The position numbers and the translations under genes were made by a program. From Piscicola geometra (lineage: Eukaryota; Annelida; Clitellata; Hirudinida; Piscicolidae): DNA of 64,000 bases. The stretch covers positions 7,549,757 through 7,613,756 of the forward strand of contig OX030957.1 of NCBI GenBank assembly GCA_943735955.1. Reading direction: 5' to 3'. Below are positions 1 through 11,494 of the stretch, piece by piece. How positions within the stretch are numbered: the first letter of the stretch is position 1; every line of letters begins with the position of its first letter. Under the pieces are notes generated by a model that saw only the letters and a list, made by a program, of their open reading frames with translations, searched no databases and was not told the DNA's origin.

Positions 1-150
1 TGAATTGGCAAAAACCTATTTTAACTTCTATCTTCTCCCTAACCCTCATCATCTCCCTAACCCTTATCCTCTCCCTAACCCTTATCCTCTTCCTAACCTT
101 CATCCTCTCCCTAACCCTTATCCTCTCCCTATCCCTTATCCTCACCCTTT
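1..150. repeat. Degenerate 18-bp telomere-like tandem repeat
   Basis: About eight imperfect copies of an 18-bp unit close to CCCTAACCCTTATCCTCT. Each unit embeds the CCCTAA telomeric hexamer of most metazoans. The sequence then turns into ordinary AT-rich DNA, so this looks like an interstitial telomere-like satellite. The window edge prevents seeing its full extent. Confidence 0.75.
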
Positions 151-1739
151 CAATTAAAAGATGAATAAAAATATATATCAATATGAATGTCAAGTCTATC
201 ACAAATTATAATAATTCTTATTTGTGTTTAAATTTACCATTGGTTATAATTATTAATGAGAATCTAGGGTTATAGTTTGGAGAAAAATTCTAAAACTAGT
301 TATATTTCACATGTGCATTCTTAAACAGGTCGAAATATATATAGCACGTAAATGCCATTGATAAGTGCTAATAACATGGAAATAACACTTGCGAGAATTA
401 CTATTGCCATGATAGCAACACCCCAAGGACTTCCTCTTCAGTAGTCTTATCTTAAACCTTCCAGTCGAGCGAATTACAAAACATTTGGTGTAAATTATGC
501 TTGTAGTAAAGGCGAATAGAAGTCAACGAAAGGTGAATTCGTGAAAAACTCGATAATTTTTTTGTAAAATTTAATTTATAAAAATAAAAGATGGTTAGCA
601 CAATCTAAAGATGTAACACAAGTCAAGTTGGCTCAATTAAATGAAGATATATCAAAGTGTGTAGTCGTATCTAAATAATGAGGAAAGATAGAAGCTTTAA
701 AAAGCTTTTCTTTCGAAGGGGGTTAATTAAAAAGCGTTCCAAAAGTATTCATATCGTAGTTTTTGAGACTCAAGGTTTCCTTCTAAATAAAATGATGAAA
801 AATAAAAAATACTAAAAAAAGTTTTTTTTTCTTTAGAGGCTGAACCCTTTGAGAAAGAAGGATTTGAAGCAACTGAAAAATAGTTTTTATTTCATGTAAT
901 TATTGAGTAAGAAGGATTTGAACAAAATAAAAAATAGTTTTTGTTACATGTAATTATTGTTGACTGGAAGCATGGACAAATACATCTTGTTTTTCGATCC
1001 CGACATGCAATACAATTAATTTATTCATGGACTTGAAAATGTTATTGAAACAATTTTACAAAAAAGCTTTAAGTATGTTTGATATTTCATGAAGGTTTGT
1101 TATTGGATACTTTATACTTTAAAAAAGAATCATAGAAGAAGGATAAAAACAATATATAAAAAATATAAATAATCAAATGTAAATGATAATTTCATGAAAT
1201 ATGAGATTTTCAATAAATAGAAGTTATATTTTTAAGGAATTAAAACTTCGAATATTCATATGAAGCCCAAGAAAACAATTAAAATACCCTTGGAAAAAGT
1301 TGGATTATATACATAAAAAATATAATCTCGAAAAGAACAATAATCCAGTTTTTATGAACTTGACTTTGCAAAAATAGTTTCATCTCGAATATAAGTTAGA
1401 AACAGGCTTAGTTTTTATATAAAGTTATGAAGCATTTTTTATTTTAAAAATCTGAAAAAGTTTTTTTTACGATGAATAAAGCGTTCATAATGACTGTAAA
1501 TGACTATATTCAAGTTTAAAGTTCAAATATTTGTAACCAGGAATTTATAAAAATAAAAAAATTCTAAAAATGTGCACGTTATTATTAACAAGCAAGTAAC
1601 TTTTCAACAAACAGTAATTTGTCAGTGCCTCTAAGTTATGCAAAAATCTACATAAACTGCACTTAATCATTCATTCAACTTTTTCAGACATCCATTAATT
1701 CTCGTGCATTCATTCTTTCACTTGACGTTCCATAGCCAC
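151..1739. other. Gene-free AT-rich stretch
   Basis: No coding pattern with splice support was found. The sequence is AT-rich, with a local near-duplication around 840-960: two similar stretches containing GAGTAAGAAGGATTTGAA and a TTTCATGTAATTATTG-like segment. Confidence 0.5.
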
Positions 1740-2432
1740 TCAGCAAACGTACTTTTTGTCTCTGAACTCCTGCCATATATCTTCGTTGACGACGTCGTCA
1801 TAGCTGGGCGCTTCTTCAGCGAATTCAAAAAACTCCTCCCACAACTGCTCAGGGTCCACTTCGAAGAATTGAGAATGCTTGGCCACCATTCTGAGCATCT
1901 CCAGGTTGTCGACCAGACACTCGTACTCGTTCAACTCGATCAAGACCCACTCCTCGTTCGGCGTGAGGAAGCCTCGTTTGCGGTGGTGCTCCAGGATGAG
2001 GTCGGGAGTGGCCGGGTACTCGAGCGGTCTGTCCGATGAAGGAAATGTCTGTGGAATTATCCTGCCTTGCAGCAAAGGACTGTTGTCGCTGTTCATCTTG
2101 GAGGCTTTTACTTTTTTCAATCGTTTCGCTTCTCTCTTACGCTCTTTCTTTACTTTTCTATCATCTTCTTCGTCAACGTCTTCTAAAAATTTTAGTTTTT
2201 GGGTTTTAAAGAGGAATTTTTTGATGGAGTCATTGTTCTGAGACGAAAGTCTTCGCAAAAGCGGCATGGAGGATTTTCTTGGTGCTCGGAAGACTTCTGG
2301 GGAAGCTTTGCGTTCAAGGGATAATTCTTCAGGAGAACAATCTATGGACATGTGTCTCGTGGTCGTGAACTCATGCTTTTTCTGGTAACCAAAAACCTTT
2401 GAGAAAAAACTTTTCTTTGCTTCGTTATTCAT
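1740..2432 (-). CDS. Intronless orphan protein, 230 aa, charged
   Basis: A single uninterrupted 230-codon frame, starting MNNEAKKSFFSKVFGYQKK and ending FRDKKYVC. I do not recognise a domain. The middle (about residues 65-110) is very basic and rich in Lys/Arg/Glu (for example RKVKKERKREAKRLKKVKA), which could serve as a nuclear-localisation or nucleic-acid contact region. The C-terminal half is acidic and likely helical (ELNEYECLVDNLEMLR, EQLWEEFFEFAEEAPSYDD). The start is taken from the first ATG, which sits in an A-rich context (AAAAAATGAAT). GC content is clearly higher than the flanks, typical of a real exon here. It could be a lineage-specific gene or a retrocopy. No polyA tract or target-site duplication was noticed. 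Confidence 0.6.
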   Translation of the reverse strand: MNNEAKKSFFSKVFGYQKKHEFTTTRHMSIDCSPEELSLERKASPEVFRAPRKSSMPLLRRLSSQNNDSIKKFLFKTQKLKFLEDVDEEDDRKVKKERKREAKRLKKVKASKMNSDNSPLLQGRIIPQTFPSSDRPLEYPATPDLILEHHRKRGFLTPNEEWVLIELNEYECLVDNLEMLRMVAKHSQFFEVDPEQLWEEFFEFAEEAPSYDDVVNEDIWQEFRDKKYVC

Positions 2433-3224
2433 TTTTTGTTTTTTTAATGTTTGAAATGTCTTAACAAATGTATTTCTGACTTATTTATTTAAGGCTCAAA
2501 TCGTTTTTTAGTGCATAAAACATAATGATAAAGAAGTTTTTAACTTTATTATTTAATTATGTTTTAAGAATATCTGAGTTTTTTTTACAAAAATGGCACG
2601 AATGCCTTAACTCTAAGCAGCGTTCCTTCTTATATACTCCAACAGTTGCCTCCAATTAGGCATGCCTCAGCCAGCGATAACTCTATTTTAGATCGTAATT
2701 CCCACAAATTTATATTTTTATTCTAATAAAATAATATATTTTGTGCTGATAATTATATTGTTCATAAAACTATATTTTTTAATCAAAAATTGGTTTATTA
2801 TGAAAGAAAAATATGATCTAGAAAAAGCCCTAAACAACGTTTTTAAGAAGAACAAAATTATCGTGGGTAAAAATTGTGTTTTTGGAATTAATGGTAAGTT
2901 CACACTCATTACAAAGTAGTTTGCAGTGCGAAGAAAATAAACATCAAGTACAACATAAAACACGTTTTCTAGTGTTTGGTTATACTGATAGTTGTGAGGG
3001 TGGTGGTGGTCCTAGTGGTCATGTTACTGTGGGTGGTTATGGTAATAGTTGTGATAAAGAATTTCAAAGCAGTAAAAAATGAATGAGATGGAAAGCTAGA
3101 ATGTTAAAGCTTATCGTTTTACAAAGCGTGTATGTATAAACTATACAGTTAATCTATATCTTTTTATTTCTTCTTCGCCATATCTCAAGTGCTTTTAACA
3201 CGTCGACGCAGGCTCTAGCATGAG

Positions 3225-3350
3225 TGAACATTCCTTTTCTCATGTTCTTATCTTGTGGTTTTCGGTATCAATGGGCGGTTCCAGGGTCCTCCTCGCTAGC
3301 TATAAGGCGATGGTAAGAATCGAACTCGCGAAACGAAAAGTAGTGAGCTG
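3225..3350 (-). repeat. Probable tRNA-derived SINE fragment
   Basis: Read on the minus strand the segment contains GAGTTCGATTC, a good pol III box B, followed by TACCATCGCC. The copy at 44010-44155 has GGTTCGATTCGTACCATCACC at the equivalent place. The two are probably members of one tRNA-derived family. Ends are approximate. Confidence 0.5.
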
Positions 3351-4899
3351 GTTTTTTAATAATTCCAAAATTGTCGTTCAACTTATGTTCATCTAATAGT
3401 CAATATCGTGAGAAAAAAGATTCTTCGGATTCTCATAATGCTCATACACCATCATTTTTAGAAAAAGTAATTGTTTTTATCCATGAAAAAAGACAATGGT
3501 GAAAGGGACTTAAACAGAACATGCTTTGAGACTAGTGGTAAGAATGTTCAACATTTGTATTCGCATGAGTCTACCTGTGTTTCCAGGCATTGTACAGGAT
3601 TCAAACCAGGTTTTTCGATAAAAGTCAAGCATCCTTACCTACTCAACATTTTTATTATTATTTAATTATTTATAAAACTTCTTGTAAGCTTAATTAAGTT
3701 ATAAATTAAACGATCTATTTTAAAACAAGTTTTTTTCTTTTTGTATGAGTCTATATTTTAAGTTTTTTACATGTCATTGTGTCGGAAGTGTTTTTTCTTT
3801 TTCGAATAAAAGTTAATTGAAAACGTGGGTGGTGTAAAAACACGGTTAAAAATGTATAAATTCCTCTCCTAATATTTATCTATTTTTATTTAAAGGTATT
3901 GGCATACTCTGAAAATTATTTCTCTAGACTGTAGAGTCTAGAGGTACAATGAAAGATAAAAGTAAGAGTAAAAATGAGAAAAAAACTTGTTGAAACTAAC
4001 GATATCGTAACTTACCGAACGATAAATGTGATAGATACGTAAAAAAGCCGATTATTTATTTATGGGTAGAGTTTTAAGATCTCTTTTCCTGGACGTAGAA
4101 CAAAATAGAACAGGAAAATATATGAGGATAACATTAAAGTGGGTGATAAGACAATCATTCGAAATAATTGTTTTCTAAAGTACAGAATATAAATATTATA
4201 TCTAAATTATACACAGGATATCAACAGTTAATTAATAATAAAAATGATACACATTATCATAGTTTTTAAATAAAATATCTTCATGCCTATACAATGCTGT
4301 ACTAAATCATAGAGTCACAAGCTTCCGACACTTTTCAACGAGAAATTATACAACTTTTACACCAATCAACGTTGTAAGAAGAAAAATTCAATTGTTTCAT
4401 AAACAGACTTAAAAGTTCTATCTTTCTATCATTCATATCATGTTGCGGGAGGTTGAAACTGGTATTTGACACGTTTTTATTTTTAAAAATATTGAGAAAA
4501 AAAACATTAAAAAAAGTTATTTTAAAAAATTTATCGACGAATGAAGAAGGCAAAAGAATTTATTATACAATATCCGTTTACAGCATATTGATGTAAATTG
4601 ATATTGAATATATAAAAAATAGTTATATTTTTTATTTACATTAAGTTTTCTAGTTGAGTGAACTAATTAGTTGATGAAATTCTTCTTTGATAAATCATTA
4701 ATCTCCAGAGAAAAACTTCCCGTTGTAATAAAAACTCGAATCTATAGGCGTGAAACCAATGAATTTTTTTATTTTAAATATTTTTACGATATTGCAGACG
4801 TTAAAAAAAAACTCCGATAAGTTATCTTTTTTATCAATTTAAGCAATATTTTATATATTTTTTCTAGAATTTATAGAATGGAAAGCATAGCCTATGCTG

Positions 4900-5287
4900 C
4901 ATAGGCGGCGATCCTGGGGGGAGGAGGGGGAGGGGTAGGAGGCCTGGGGTCCAGACCCTTTTTCCTTTTTTTTGGTAGTGAGAGAGTCCGCCTTAACGTG
5001 GACCTTTCACTTTTTTCAATAAAAACATTTAAAACTCTTGTTTTGATGCGAAAATAATCGTCAATGATGACAGAAAACAGAATGTTTACATAGTAATACA
5101 TTGTGAGTATGTGTAGTTATAGTTATAGCTGTCTAAAACAAAACTATTCATTGATTAATTAAATATTCGTATCAAAACAGAAGTTAAACATGTTTTTTTA
5201 AGTGGGAGGAGGGGGTCCAGACCCCCCCCCTCAGGATCGTCCATGCTGGGTAGGAACCCCCCAAGATTTGCAACAGATTACCGCCCC
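4900..5287. mobile_element. hAT-type MITE, copy 1
   Basis: Begins with CATAGGCGGCGATCCTGG and ends GATTACCGCCCC, so the ends form an imperfect terminal inverted repeat (GGGCGGYRATC type, as in many hAT elements). The interior, including the blocks GAGTATGTGTAGTTATAG and GGATCGTCCATGCTGG, is shared with the element at 46009-46347. There is no coding capacity, so it is non-autonomous. Confidence 0.7.
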
Positions 5288-6097
5288 AGATAGAAAGTGA
5301 TTATTCAATTATTCTTGAAAATACATTTTATAATTATAAAACTGTAAAAATGAGAACTTTTTTTTATCAACCTTTGCAGTAATGTTTCAATGTATGCACG
5401 TTTTTATTTATAGACATAATCTTTTCTTTTTAAAGAATGACACTTCCTTTATCTTTTGCAACTCCTAATCGAAAGTTTATACCGATTTCTAAGGCCTGCG
5501 AAAAATCTTAACTTGTTTTTCTTGCCGAAACTTTCAATGACTGAGGAAGCATCGAATGAAAAAAGTTTCATGAACACGTTAAAAGGTTTTTTATCAATCT
5601 TAAAACCGATTTTTATTTGTACAGATACTAAAAATAAGTATAATGACGTGATAACATTTAAAGAAAAATTGAATTAATTTATTTTATTAAACTAAAAATG
5701 TTATTGTTAATGGACATTCAATGAAAATTAAGTTAATGCACCAATTTTTATTATTTCATTATATCAACTCAAATTTGATAAGATATACTTTTGCACGGTG
5801 ATAAATTTCTATTAAAAACTAAAATATAAAAATTATTACTTAAAATATTCTATTTAAAACATTTGCATCAGTCTTTTAAGGATTTATTCCCCATTAATCA
5901 TCAACTCAAGTTAAAATGCAGTAAGCGATGTTGAGAAAACTCAGTTTATTTGATATAAATTAAGTGCTAACTCAGCATTCAATTCAGAATTATCAACTCT
6001 TCCATCAATCAAAAAAAAGTATGGCAAAAATATTTTAAAATAGTATTTAAAAAATACATCATTGGTTAAAAATATAGACAGTAGAATACCGGATAAT

Positions 6098-9000
6098 TCA
6101 CTTGTTAGTATGATCATCAACGGTTATGGACAATGCTTTGATCTCACTTAACTTCTTCTTTATACTTTCGAGAATGAAACTTTCTTCCTCTGAATCGCTC
6201 AAATCACTGGTGCTTTCTTTGTTGGACGCCTTAGAGGGCTTGGAAGGCTCTAGGAGGTCTGGAGGTGGCACTGTAGAGTCTTGTAAGAGATCGCTGTAGA
6301 GGTTTTGAATTTCGCGGCAAGCATTGGCGTGAATTTGTTCGTCGTTTTTGTAGTAGTTGTTCTGTGGTGAATTTTGAATAACGGTGTTGAAGTGGGCGGA
6401 GATGGTACTTTAAAAACAGTTTTTTTCATTCCACGAACCACTCCTCCCATCTACCCACCAACCACACTCTTGCACTACCCACCAAACCACATCCCTTCCC
6501 CACTCCACCAGCCACACCCTTTCCCCTCTCCACCAAACCAACCACATCCCTTATCTTCTGCACCAACCATAACCCTTCAATTTTTCCATCCTACCAAACC
6601 ACACCCCTTTGCCTCTCCACCATCCAAACCCCTTCCCCCCATCCCACCAAACCAAACACACCCATTTCCCTCTCCACCCATCAAACACTCCTCCCACCCA
6701 CCTCAGCTTCGACAAAGGCTTGCAGGCACGGGTGGAAGTAGTAGTTTCGATGCTTACACAGCACCTGAATGTCTTCCATCAGAGCGTCGTTGACACCGTC
6801 AAAGTCCAGTTTTGCCGCTGCGCAAGATTTTCTACTCTGTGGGTGAGCAAGCAGGTGAGTTGGTGGGTGAGCAAGCAGGTGAGTTGGTGGGTGAGCAAGC
6901 AGGTGAGTTGGTGGGTGAGCAAGCAGGTGAGTTGGTGGGTGAGCAAGCAGGTGAGTTGGTGGGTGAGCAAGCAGGTGAGTTGGTGGGTGAGCAAGCAGGT
7001 GAGTTGGTGGGTGAGCAAGCAGGTGAGATGGTGGGTGAGCAAGCAGGTGAGTTGGTGGGTGAGCAAGCAGGTGAGTTGGTGGGTGAGCAAGCAGGTGAGT
7101 TGGTGGGTGAGCAAGCAGGTGAGTTGGTGGGTGAGCAAGCAGGTGAGTTGGTGGGTGAGCAAGCAGGTGAGTTGGTGGGTGAGCAAGCAGGTGAGTTGGT
7201 GGGTGAGCAAGCAGGTGAGTTGGTGGGTGAGCAAGCAGGTGAGTTGGTGGGTGAGCAAGCAGGTGAGTTGGTGGGTGAGCAAGCAGGTGAGATGGTGGGT
7301 GAGCAAGCAGGTGAGTTGGTGGGTGAGCAAGCAGGTGAGTTGGTGGGTGGGCAAGCAGGTGAGTTGGTGGGTGAGCAAGCAGGTGAGTTGGTGGGTGAGC
7401 AAGCAGGTGAGTTGGTGGGTGAGCAAGCAGGTGAGTTGGTGGGTGAGCAAGCAGGTGAGTTGGTGGGTGAGCAAGCAGGTGAGTTGGTGGGTGAGCAAGC
7501 AGGTGAGATGGTGGGTGAGCAAGCAGGTGAGTTGGTGGGTGAGCAAGCAGGTGAGTTGGTGGGTGGGCAAGCAGGTGAGTTGGTGGGTGAGCAAGCAGGT
7601 GAGTTGGTGGGTGAGCAAGCAGGTGAGATGGTGGGTGAGCAAGCAGGTGAGTTGGTGGGTGAGCAAGCAGGTGAGTTGGTGGGTGAGCAAGCAGGTGAGT
7701 TGGTGGGTGAGCAAGCAGGTGAGTTGGTGGGTGAGCAAGCAGGTGAGTTGGTGGGTGAGCAAGCAGGTGAGTTGGTGGGTGAGCAAGCAGGTGAGTTGGT
7801 GGGTGGTGGTGATGAGGGTTGTGTGTGCTTTGAAGGTGGAGACGGCTGAAAAAAGGGTAGAAGAGTGAATAGGTGAAAATTGGGTGGTGATAGATGGATG
7901 GATGGATGGATGGATGGGTGTAGGTGAAAGTGAATACCACAAGTTTATTCATCCGCGTTGACGCCTCTTTAATAAGACTCAACGTTGTATTGCGTATTTC
8001 ATTTACAATTTAAGCAGCACCAAGATAACTCTATAGCACATTAAAAATGTAATAAATATGTGATGTATATGTAAATATGCAGTACATATTATGCATGTTA
8101 TATAGTAGCGCTTGATGAAGTGACAAGAATGCTACGTTTTCGAGCTTGACAGCGTTCAGACCAGTCCTCTCGCGCTTCAAGTACTTCTCCACCTTCTCCT
8201 GACACTTCACAAACTCCTGAGGGAGGTGTGGAAGGTCATGATGATGATGATGGTGGTAATGAAGAGGATGATGATGATGATCGTGATGATGAATGGCGAA
8301 GCAAACTTCTGAGGGAGGTGTGGAAGGTTATGATGATGATGGTGGTAATGAAGAGGATGATGATGATTATCGTGATGATGAATGGCGAAGCAAGACGAAA
8401 AGGGATCAGTGCTAAAGTATGCTTAAAGAGGAATGAGTGAGATTTATAGTGGGCGGAAACTTAGGGTGAACGGCAACGACCCTCGGCTTTACCAACAATA
8501 AAAGGTCCTAGGTTCGAGTGCAACCAATGCCCTAGTAACCCAAAGGCGCAAATAAAAATATGCAGCTTAAGTGGTCTGGAAGCTCGTTCGGGTTATTCGC
8601 CACTATAATAATGCTCGTCATCATTATTATTATTATTATTATAGATTGTAAAATCACTATCAAAGTAAGAATTATTTAAGATTTTATTTTAATCGATCAA
8701 TAAATAAAATAAAATATAATATTTTCTCAACCGCACATCCCTAAAACATCACCTGCAGTGAATGTTCTCGCTTCTTGATGGCCAACTGCATGGCGGGAAA
8801 AAGGTTGCTGTACCTGGGAACAAGATGGCAGTCATGACGTGCATGAGGTGGGCATGAAATGATAAAAATGATAATAATAAAAATAATAATCATCATCGGC
8901 ATTATTGTCATTGTTATAAAGCGTCAAGACACGCAACTGGAGCGTTCAGATGTAGATGAGAGTGAGGAGTGAGGAGTGGAAAGGTTGGTTCATGGACAGT

Positions 9001-10310
9001 TTAATCGATGGAAAAGGTATTGACATTTATGGGAATAGAAAGGAATAAAATTGAATTGAGACGTGAAGGAAGTCTTTGAGTCGAGGAGAATGGATACGAC
9101 AATGAGGATCAATGAATGAAATGAGGTGACGAGAAGGAGGAGAAAAAGAGGGAGAAGAAGAAGAGAAAAATGAGGAGGAAGAGAGATGAGAAACAAGTGA
9201 ATGAATTTGTTGCATGCATACCTCTTCATAGGCTCAACCATGGACTTGCTCAACACGGAACTCTGGGTTTCAATTAGGCGTTAATGAATTCGATTAAGAA
9301 TCTTGATTGAATGCATTTAACTTATAAAAACATTTTTTTGCAACTATTAACTCCATGTTTGAAAAAAAAAACATATATGGATCTATTATACAATATATTA
9401 AAGCAATCAAAGGTGTTTGACTGAAAGCTCACAATTTCTTGGTTCTGTGCATTGAGCTGTTTGGCACTTTGGACACTCAACTCGACTAATCTCCTGAAGC
9501 GTTCGTCGTCTTTTGCTGAGATGCCCCCCTGCAAACCCTCTGCCAAGTCCGCCTCACACTTCGCCTTGGCTTCAGTTTGCATGATGAAGATTTTTATGCA
9601 TTTTTTTGGGTCTATATTATTTACAGCCTGACAGATGCAAGCCATATGATAAATTTTTTGTTTTATGTTTTAGTTTCTATTGAGATGATTACAACTATAT
9701 TACTATTTATAAAAGTTTTATTACATTTGAAAGCTTTTTCCCATTAAAATATTTTTCCTAATGATTATACCTGTGTGGGATTTAATGCATTTTTTAGCTG
9801 ATTCTTGGATTTTAGCAGTACTTTCTTGAAGTCTGTAAGACATTTAAATTAAATTATTTGTTTTATTTTCAATTTAAAAAAATTTAATCTATAACATGAG
9901 CTTGCTCTGTAACCATACTATTTCATCACAATGTCTTTGAAAACTTGATATACAACATACTGATCAATCTTCTTTACTTCTCTGTCAAATTCTCTTTCAG
10001 ACTATGAAAATAAATGTCATATATTGATATAAATTATTTAAATATTGCTATGATACATTTTAATAAGTGTTAAAATATTTAACTTAAATGTTTCTAAACA
10101 TTAGTAGTCTCATCTAGGAAAATAAAAAAGATTCAAGTTATGAACATTAATGAAAGCTGATCAACACAAACCGTTCTAGAAAGAACATTTCGTTTTTGAG
10201 AATTGAGTTTAAATGGCATATATCTGAAGAATTTTTTTAAAATAAAATTAGTTTTACAATTATTCAATATAATATTTCAACAGCTTTGTTAGTTCTTACC
10301 TGAAAGTCAT
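6098..10310 (-). CDS. BIN3: Bridging integrator 3 (N-BAR domain protein)
   Basis: Nine exons on the minus strand, in transcript order: 10300-10310, 9961-9993, 9771-9832, 9433-9569, 9222-9262, 8753-8813, 8136-8216, 6702-6836, 6098-6361. All phases are compatible, giving 274 aa (human BIN3 is about 253). BIN3 is a BAR-domain protein that dimerises on curved membranes and is linked to actin organisation and endocytic traffic. Matches to remembered BIN3 run the full length: VEPMKRYSNLFPAMQLAIKK for the VIEPLKK/FPSLNMAVKR block, then VEKYLKRERTG, then HRNYYFHPCLQAFVEAE, and the hallmark C-terminus LSEIKALSITVDD. The serine/acid-rich stretch DLSDSEEES before the end is extra. The 5' end is uncertain: the 11-nt first exon omits the usual amphipathic N-terminal segment, and 10562-10624 holds another ATG-led open stretch (MTSTLKDYGTASESLG) that could be an alternative first exon but whose phase I could not join. 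Confidence 0.88.
6405..6701. repeat. Degenerate CCACCAAACCACACCC-type repeat in BIN3 intron
   Basis: A C/A-rich, irregular tandem pattern of CCACCAAACCACACCCTTYCCC-like words fills the last BIN3 intron (6362-6701). It reads open in one frame because stops are rare in this composition, so I do not treat it as coding. Confidence 0.7.
6837..7805. repeat. 24-bp minisatellite, about 40 units
   Basis: The unit is GTGAGCAAGCAGGTGAGTTG plus GTGG (24 bp) and is nearly perfect across about 970 bp. Two variants occur: GAGATGG for GAGTTGG (7025, 7289, 7505, 7625) and GGTGGGCAAG for GGTGAGCAAG (near 7347 and 7563). Variant spacing shows a 216-bp (nine-unit) higher-order duplication (7289 to 7505, 7347 to 7563). 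Because 24 is divisible by three, several frames on both strands stay open; these are not genes. The array lies in a BIN3 intron, directly against the acceptor of the exon at 6702-6836. Confidence 0.97.
7892..7918. repeat. (GATG)n microsatellite
   Basis: Short run of GATGGATGGATG tetranucleotide repeats within the same BIN3 intron as the minisatellite. Confidence 0.9.
8217..8400. repeat. Two-copy tandem duplication, 92-bp shift, GATG-rich
   Basis: CTGAGGGAGGTGTGGAAGGT begins at 8217 and again at 8309. Each copy is followed by GATGATG-rich sequence and ends GATGAATGGCGAAGCAA. On the minus strand the first copy starts exactly at the CTCCCTCAG acceptor of the BIN3 exon 8136-8216, so the second copy carries a duplicate acceptor-like site. 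Confidence 0.9.
8449..8645 (+). repeat. SINE-like element with (ATT)n tail
   Basis: Contains a box B-like GGTTCGAGTGC near 8512. The tail AAGTGGTCTGGAAGCTCG, then TTCGGGTTATTCGCCACTAT, matches the inverted copy at 17895-18060. It ends in an ATT repeat. It lies in a BIN3 intron, opposite to the gene. Confidence 0.65.
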
Positions 10311-10820
10311 TTCAAATCTAATTATTTATAATTATATTAGTTATAAAAGTATCTTAAAGAAATTAATCAAAATCCATTTAAAATTTAAATTAAATCTAAA
10401 CTTAAGTAAGATCTTGAGCAAATGACAGATCCAGGGATGGATTATTAAAATTAATTTTAATTCATTAGATTGTTTCTATTCTATTTTAACTCTGTTTTAC
10501 ATAAATTAATAAAAATTTGATATGTAAAACAAATCAAAAAGATTCAATTAACTTTTAAAACAGGTTCATAGGCGGTGCCAAGGCTCTCAGAGGCTGTACC
10601 GTAATCCTTCAATGTACTGGTCATATGATATGTTGTAGTTCTACAGAGAAGAACATATAAGCCCAGCTCACTTTTTCACTTCTTGTATGCGGAATTTTTA
10701 ATGGCAATAATAATTTTCTTTTGCATTTGAATTTCTATTGACAAAATAGTTATCACTTGAAAAGCAGAGCTATACAACTTGTATAAAAGATATCACCACA
10801 AATACTTTCCATAATTTAAA
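10311..10820. promoter_or_regulatory. Divergent intergenic region between BIN3 and SLC12A9-like gene
   Basis: About 510 bp separate the two start codons in head-to-head orientation, so a shared bidirectional promoter is an inference from layout. No TATA box or other motif was assigned with confidence. A minus-strand open stretch at 10562-10624 may be a BIN3 5' exon. Confidence 0.35.
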
Positions 10821-11456
10821 ATGAGTGGTTTATTAGATGTGGCAGGTGGCAGTGATAATGAAGACCATCTGTACCAGCCCATTGATACTCATGTCGACAA
10901 CCCCCTCTTGGCAAGTCTTTCATCCCTGCAGCTCATTGACGACCATTATGAAGATAGCAACGATGCTGGGCACGAAAACACTGTGAGTATTCTGTGAAAA
11001 CGTCTTAATATAATGTTATTTTTAACAAACTTGGAAACAGATTTTTATTAATCAAAATAGACTTGAATGAAAGCATCTATGAAATTAAATCTTTCTTGCA
11101 AATAGTGCCAAATGCTGGTGTACATGAGCAAAAGTCATAATCTTAGCAATCACAAATTGATTAAGTATCTTACAAATTACCCATTAAAACATTAACCAAC
11201 TGAAACAACTAGTTTAAAATATTTTCCATTATTTTATATCAAAATAAATATTATTAACCATTTAACAAATCTTCCCATTCTTCCAGGATTCAGAATACAT
11301 GACACTAATGCAAGGTCGACCAAAGGCCAATGCCCGAACACTAGGCACATTCGCAGGCGTCTTTTGTCCCGTCGCCATGTCAATGTTCTCCACCCTACTC
11401 TTCCTCAGACTTGGTTGGTGATGTTGGAATTTAAAACACACACATGCTCACACACA

Positions 11457-11494
<38 letters not shown>

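Larger units (their letters stand above)
2433..6097. other. Intergenic AT-rich region with dispersed repeats
   Basis: Between the orphan gene and the 3' end of BIN3 I find no exon chain that can be supported. Recognisable contents are a probable SINE copy (about 3225-3350) and a hAT-type MITE (about 4900-5287), annotated separately. A TTTATT at 5945-5950 would read AATAAA on the minus strand and may serve BIN3. Confidence 0.5.

Noticed and set aside
1..150. Chromosome end (telomere)
   Set aside because: The repeat is degenerate with an 18-bp unit and leads into normal sequence; a short telomere-like block also occurs internally at 36725.
6609..7982. Four long overlapping open frames (345-433 codons) on both strands with repeating 8-residue periods
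   Set aside because: They are produced by the 24-bp minisatellite, whose length is a multiple of three. They overlap BIN3 exon and intron sequence and lack codon bias.
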